A stretch of 64,000 nucleotides of DNA. Origin: Sipunculus nudus. Lineage: Eukaryota; Annelida; Sipuncula; Golfingiida; Sipunculidae. Numbering within the stretch: position 1 is the first letter of the stretch; each line of letters opens with the position of its first letter. The stretch lies in the NCBI GenBank assembly GCA_026874595.1, contig CM049307.1, forward strand, positions 19,261,079-19,325,078, in the 5' to 3' direction. Below the pieces are notes generated by a model. That model made no database searches. It was not told the DNA's origin and saw only the letters and a program-made list of their open reading frames with translations. A program made the translations under genes and the position numbers. Positions 52,301-59,500 of this stretch are shown in pieces.

Positions 52301-55300
52301 CTAAGATGAGGCAACAGAGTGGTCGGTGGACAAAAAATAAGAGCCGTGGTCAATCATAGCATACAGATAACTAATATTAATAAATGTTTACCGGAAGACG
52401 GTGGACCTATGTTTGATAAAATTATATAGGAAAAGTATATATTACAATTTATTTCATTAATTGTTTAACAATGTGATATAAAAAACACTGTATTGTTTGT
52501 TTCGTTTATTAAATATATTTTTAAAACCCATGGATTATAAACCCCTCGTACCTAAGTATCTTCTTGTGTTCAAATGACACAGGCATTTGCTTGATCAATT
52601 CCATTTCTTTGATCCTGTCGATCTCGTCGTAATCCCCATCCCCGTCTCGGTCAAAACGTCCTTTTCTGGCCCTTCTCGCCTCAATCTCTACATCAAGAAC
52701 GACAGATGGCGTGACAGACGGCCGACGACCATGACGAAGGCAAATAGTTGACTTCCGGCGCTGACGAATTGACGCCATTCTCTGTCTAGTGCCGGTGGTG
52801 CCCTCTGGGGACCGGCATGCCTGTCTACTGGGCAAGCGCGTTAAAATCTCTCTATCGTCTTCCATCGGGTCTGGCTCATGTGGGCTTCGAGTGATCTCAT
52901 TTTGACCAATATCTGTAATTAAATGAACATCATGAACTATAGATGTCTGGAAAATGTAAAACAAATATATACATACACGAAACCTTGTTTTCGTAATTAT
53001 ATCTAAGTTAAGCAAAGAAATAACCCAAGCTAATGTTTGAACCTTTTATAAAAAAAATAGGGCAGGAAACGCCGATCCAACCGCTCACAGGCTGTTGCTG
53101 TTATCATCAATGTCTTTGAACTTCGAAATTAACCTTTTTAGATATAAATATATACAGCATCAAATTCTTTTATAGCAGATGAGCTTTTTGTTTTCTTGTA
53201 AGTCAAGTATATAACTGGCGGAATGGGAGAGTATTTTCAAACTTCCCTACGAGCTTAATGTTTACCAATTATAAATATAGGTCTAAAAAGAAGAATTTTT
53301 AAAAGCACTGCGTCAGTAGAGCATTGCACGCGTGTAGGGAACACGTTGGTACAGCCATGTCACAGATTAATTTGTTTTCTCCTGATATAGTCTTATGAGT
53401 CTAAAAACAGCAACGCTCCAGGAGATGTTTTGCCATTTTCATGATCTGTGTCGAATATACCTAATTTATCTGTCAACAGTGATACCATCTTGTTTCCAGG
53501 GCAACAAACGAGATCTTTATAATGGTGAGTTAATCAAAAACAACCCATCCAGCCACCTTCAGACATGTCTGACGTGAGTAATTGCTTTGTATCTCGTCTG
53601 GTCCACAACCATGGTTTCTCTTTTTCAGTGTTTCCGTGTCACATCAATTCTAAATGGTCCTATCTGTTCCTGTATGTTTGGCTGATATAATTCATTTATG
53701 ATACATATTTTGTAAAGTCCCTGGAGGTAAACTGGAAATGCATTTGGCTCCTTCCCATGATGATTTTAAGATTACTGAAGGTAACCATGTATAATATCCT
53801 GCATGGAAGTTCCTCTTTCTATACGTTAATTATTCTAATCATAAACTAACCAAGCGTAGTACACATTTGTAATTCCCTAACGTAGCTTACGTTGACTCTG
53901 AGAGAATATTAAAAAAAAATCTTTTACAATGCACAGACAACCTGAATGTATTAGGTTCTGATCTGTCTCGTTAATTGTTAATTAGAAAATAAAAAATGAT
54001 AAAAATATAAATATATTCTATTTCTTTCTTTATACCTGTTCCATGTGTCTCTATACTTCAAACCAAACTAATGATCAAACAGTTAATAGACTCTTTCGGC
54101 AATACATTCAGTCCACAACAAGATCTATCCGTGTGCATAAAGTAAACTACACCACCAAGCTGTCCTGGTATTGCCTAGGAATGAATGATACATGTTCTTC
54201 TTTTCAGAATTATAAGATAATAAATGATATTTTTTTATAAATTACCTTTTATTTGCACCTGTAGCCAGAAATATATTGACCTACTTATTATAGATTAAGC
54301 CAGTGTTTTTAAGATTACACTATCCCAGTATTAATCATGCTTTGGTATGGAATCTATCTGGTCAAAAATCCGTTTCATTCACTCGAGCCGTCAGATATTT
54401 ATAGGGAGGGCCGATTAAGTTATTTCATAACCAAGAAACCCCTGATATTTTAACGGAGTTCAAACATGAAAATAATATTGATTTCCAGCACACTCTAGCC
54501 TGATACCCTTCGGTGGATCGGGTAATGACTATATCTTATCTGTTCCTTAATGACTATCCCGTTAAACCTGCATACACGCTTAACGTCATGTTTCAAGGCG
54601 CACGGGGAAGAAATTGATCGGTTACCAACCAGGCTCATTCCAAAAGCTGCAAAGCCAGGCAAAAAAACATGGTCATATGCATCACATGACATCTGGCAGC
54701 AATACCATGTTTAAAGGATACTTAACAAAACAATATAAAGTATATTTTAGGACATTTAATGTGGTATAATTATTAGAAATTCTGTTTCCTACATTCAGCA
54801 AAAGTGGATATTAATTCCTAAAAGATCAATCAATGGCAGAATTAGTTGATATCACATTTTAAAATTTGCTGTGTTTCTTGTTCCTTATAATAACCCACGC
54901 CAACGTCACTTTTTCGTATAATTACAGTATTTTTTATTATAAATGGAAATGCTACTTCGGAAGCCTGTGGTTCGGAATTAGCATGACCCAGGACTTTTTA
55001 GGCCTTATTTCGTGATAGTTCATATCTTGAAATTAGTTTAAATGATGTTAATAAAACAGGAAATAGCACGTTGTACAAAATTACTTTTTTGTAATGTTGT
55101 GCTACCTCTTGTGCTAGAAACAGTTCAGCGTTTACTGATTAAACGAGGTACTACCAACAGGCTAGTGGCTGAAAAAAAGTTGAGTAGCATTCTCAGGTCA
55201 TTACGTAACTGCAACATAGCTTTCTGAGCATTTAACCCATTATTTGTTTTATTTAAAAATAATATTTTGCGTTTCCAGACTTTCTTTTAAAGTAATGATG

Positions 55301-56181
55301 TGACATAATCATTTATGTTACACTCTTACAATAAAGTACAACCTGACAAAATAGATAAATGCTTGTTGAATATTTAGTCATTTAATAGTTATTTAGTTAT
55401 TCTAAAATCATGTTGTCCCAGTTGCAAAAGTGATGAGCTTTACCTTAACAGCTAGGTTTAAATACATTTACTGTCCTCTAATGTCACAAATGTTATTAAA
55501 CCAAACATATAGCCTGTGTCATATAAAACTTATGTTGAACTGACAGCGCTCATTCCATCACCCGGTTGTTTAAAATATTTAATGTGTGCTTTTGATAATC
55601 AGCTTTTTAATCAAGATAGATATCACATGGTTTTTATTCTAAAGTGGGATTCATTATGTGAGTGACAGTATATCAATGATAAACTTAAATTCATTGTGGT
55701 GTTTCGTTCACATGTTGAAATATTTTTATCTGATTTGATTTATGTCATATAAATAATCTGTAATAGCCATTCACAAAGAGCGTTTGTTCCATTGACTGTT
55801 GTTCCCGGCCATAACGCGCAGGTTACATGTTGTTGAGGACTCTATCACAAAAACACAATGGCCGGCCTTTGACTGGTTTCTCGAGTTGGATAGTCATTTA
55901 CAAAGGCCACCTTGTAGTCAACGCGACACAATAATACAAAATGGCTCAAGGGTCACAGTGCTGTGGTCACCCGAAACACCCAATACACCGGTGTTTTAGG
56001 TGAATGTCACGAAACACCACGAAACACTCATTTAAATTTTGAAGCTTAAAACTGGCATCAGTTGGTAAATTATCATCTTTTATATATGTGGATCCAGTAT
56101 TGTGCCAATACTTGTGCCAAGTAAACCAGAGTATTTTAAAACCAACACAACGTTTAATGTGCCCAGCTTGATTGCGACTGA

Positions 56182-56216
<35 letters not shown>

Positions 56217-56549
56217 GAATCATAGTTTCTACATAAACACTTGCATGAATTTACTCGTATCTGTTACATACCTGTAACAAATGCACAAAAATGTATTTAA
56301 AATTTATATACGAGTGTGTTACAGATGTTATTATATATGCCGTATGTATTAAATGTCTCACAAAGAGTGCTCAAGTTTTATTGTTTTCGTGCTATATTAC
56401 TCATTTCGATATGTATCTAATTACTTTCGCTAATGTGTTTTTAGCAATTTTCGACAAGTGAGTTTGAAGCCACACACATAGTGGCACGAAACTAATTATT
56501 TGTTTCCTTGTATATAATACACACACATATATATGTATGTATATATGTA

Positions 56550-56580
<31 letters not shown>

Positions 56581-59500
56581 GAATGAACATAGAGCATTAT
56601 GATACCGAATCAGAGAATGTTTTGTCGTATACCTCAGACATTTCGTATATATCTCCAGGTTTTACCCATACTTCAAACAATCGGATAACATTTAACACGT
56701 AAAATTCTAAGTTCCTACCTCCAAAATTGTCACTTCTTGACGGATGTACCTTCCTGTTAAACATTGTATTTTTGTATAAAGGTAATCTTTGGACAGTTCC
56801 TATATCAAAACACGGTGTTTCAGTGTCCAGTTACCAATTACTCCATGAACTAATGCTCCTTTGCGTGACGTCACTCGTGCCAGTGCTATACCCAGTAGCG
56901 GCTTGGTCCGTTCGATGAACTTATACCTTGGCTCAATTAAGTCACGGATGGCCGACTGCCCTGTAACCAAGGCCGAGCCAGCGTGACGAACGTAACGAGG
57001 AAGTATGTCAGGTCTTGCCCGTTAATTAATGATGATAAAGGGCAGGTCAGCGCGATACACATTATACAATGATGGGCAAGGGAAAAACCGTGACAAATAC
57101 TGATCGCAAATTATATATATATGAAGAGGATATAATAATGTCTTCCTCGAGGATGAAATGCGGATAGAACATTGACAGGACGCAGAGCATAAAGATTAGG
57201 AAGATAATTGTACTGTAGTGAACTCAATGATACATTTGAGACTTTAGAATTTTATAATATATATATAGTTATATATTGCGCAGATTTATGAAAATATCCC
57301 AGAACATACAGTAAAGTTTTAAAATGCCGTGCTAGTCTGTTACTTAAAAATGTAAAAGGTTGACACCTTTAGAAAAAGACTAGCTGTGTGTAGGTTCTTG
57401 TACACAAGCTTTCGGGTGCTCTTGTACACAAGAGACACCTGAGGAAGGGGGCCGAGCACCCGAAAGCTTGTGTACAAGAACCTACACACAGCTAGTCTTT
57501 TTCAAAAGGTGTCAACCATTTACATTACTTCAGAACAGACAGTATTTAACATTAGAGTTATTCTGTAAAGCCCAATGACTTTTTATGATTTGCTCTTGTG
57601 ACGGGGGTTCAAGCGGATTCGGTGCCATTTTGAAATATTATGCCGGAAGTACTGAGCTATCTGTCGGCTCCCACACTAAACGACCGCTGTCGCACGTTGC
57701 TTTAGTTTGTTAAATAATCTTGAAATCCTTAAGTGAGCAGCCATTTGCAAGGGGAAATCTGTATTTCGCACTCAACTATAGTTTATGATGACCGTATTAT
57801 ATTATATTAGTAATATTATTAATATCATTATTGTAAGCCACCATCAACATCACATATGTCAATATGTTGCTATGACACCGTTGGTAACTATATTTTTGTT
57901 ATTACAAGATGTAATTGATTTTCTCCAAGAGGCCTCATACTGCAATAAACGTTATATGAAACGTAAAGCGTCGATGATCAGCGTGCCTCACCCATCATCA
58001 CAGTAAAACCGTGAATCATTAGAGCTTCTGCACAGGACCTTGGCAGTGTAAAGATTAAAGATGAACAAAATAGACTAGACGAATTTCCTCTGTTCACTAT
58101 ACTGGAAAATATGAGAAGAACTTCTTTTATAATTGGTAAAACTTTCAGTTTAAACAAGGATATCGGCCATTCTCATCAGAAAACAATTAATCTAAATGTG
58201 AAAAGCACTCACTCTAAGTTAAACAAAATTACTCTGAACGGAGACATATTCATTCCAAGGAACGGTTAGCGTTCATTATAATCCTGTGAAATTATTTAGT
58301 CATGTCGAGGAACCTTTTCTTCTGAGTCAGAAATCAATCACCTTAATTGAGAAAAATGACCATTCTAAGTTAACAATATAATTATGTCTCACGGAAATCA
58401 TTCACTCTAAGTCAGAAAATATTACTCTGGAAAATGCTTATTCTAAAGTATAATGGTATTCACTATCAGTCAGGAAGCGTGGCACAAGTCAAGGAAAGCT
58501 TTCAGTTGTGTCAGGTGAGTCATTGACTTAGAGTCAATGAAAACTTCACCCCAAGTCCTAGGCCAAGGAGAGCTTAAACGTCCGAGGCAGAAAACACTCA
58601 ATTAAATAGAGCAAACCCATTAAGTTCCAGAGAGACCTTTCACTCTAGGGCACAGTGGTCTGTCAGGATAGTCGACTTTCGTGATCACTGCTCAGCTGGT
58701 GGCAGAAAGGTCAGCAGATTCATAAATTGTTTACGTCAGCACTGCACATGTTGGGACAATTATAAAACATACCACCTGCAAAATTTTAGAAAAATACCCA
58801 TTAGCTGTAAGATATTATAAAATTATAGGAAACTAGGGGTGGATTAAGAGGAGGACACCTCCCCCCCCCCCCCCCCCCCCCCCCAGCCACACTTTTTTTA
58901 TAAAAAAATCTGGAAAGAGAACAATATACGCATAATATGAAAAAACAGCACCGGATTTTTAAACTTGTTTCTGCATGCGAGAGATATGCATAGAGTGTAC
59001 CAGCAGTCCCCGCGCACTTGTTCACCTATGATCTGCAGAATGTTGATGCGTTTATAAGCTCCGACAGGAATATTGTTACACATAGACATTAGCTCACCAC
59101 GTGATACACGATATTTATAAGGTTTGTTATATAGTTTTTATTCCAAGATCTTCCGTGTACATAGAAACATGGCCGACCTTATTCTCATAAATTTTATATC
59201 CAACCCGTGCATAAATCTCATTTAAAACAACTATCGGTGTACGTTCAATTAGCTTGACCTCGAAAAATAGGTCAAGGTCAAAAATGAATATCAGGCGCAA
59301 ATCGCCAACTTGTGACTTTTACTCCAACCTAAGTTTAGTTTTGTATTATCAGTCGTATTCAGAAATTTACTCCGGGACCTTAAACTACTCCCCCAATATT
59401 TGGACCCAAATACCGATATTAAAATTAATCAATTAAGCACCCCCCCCCCCCCTAGCAGGGCCATTCAAATACCTTCATATTGTTTCCAGACAATGAAAAT

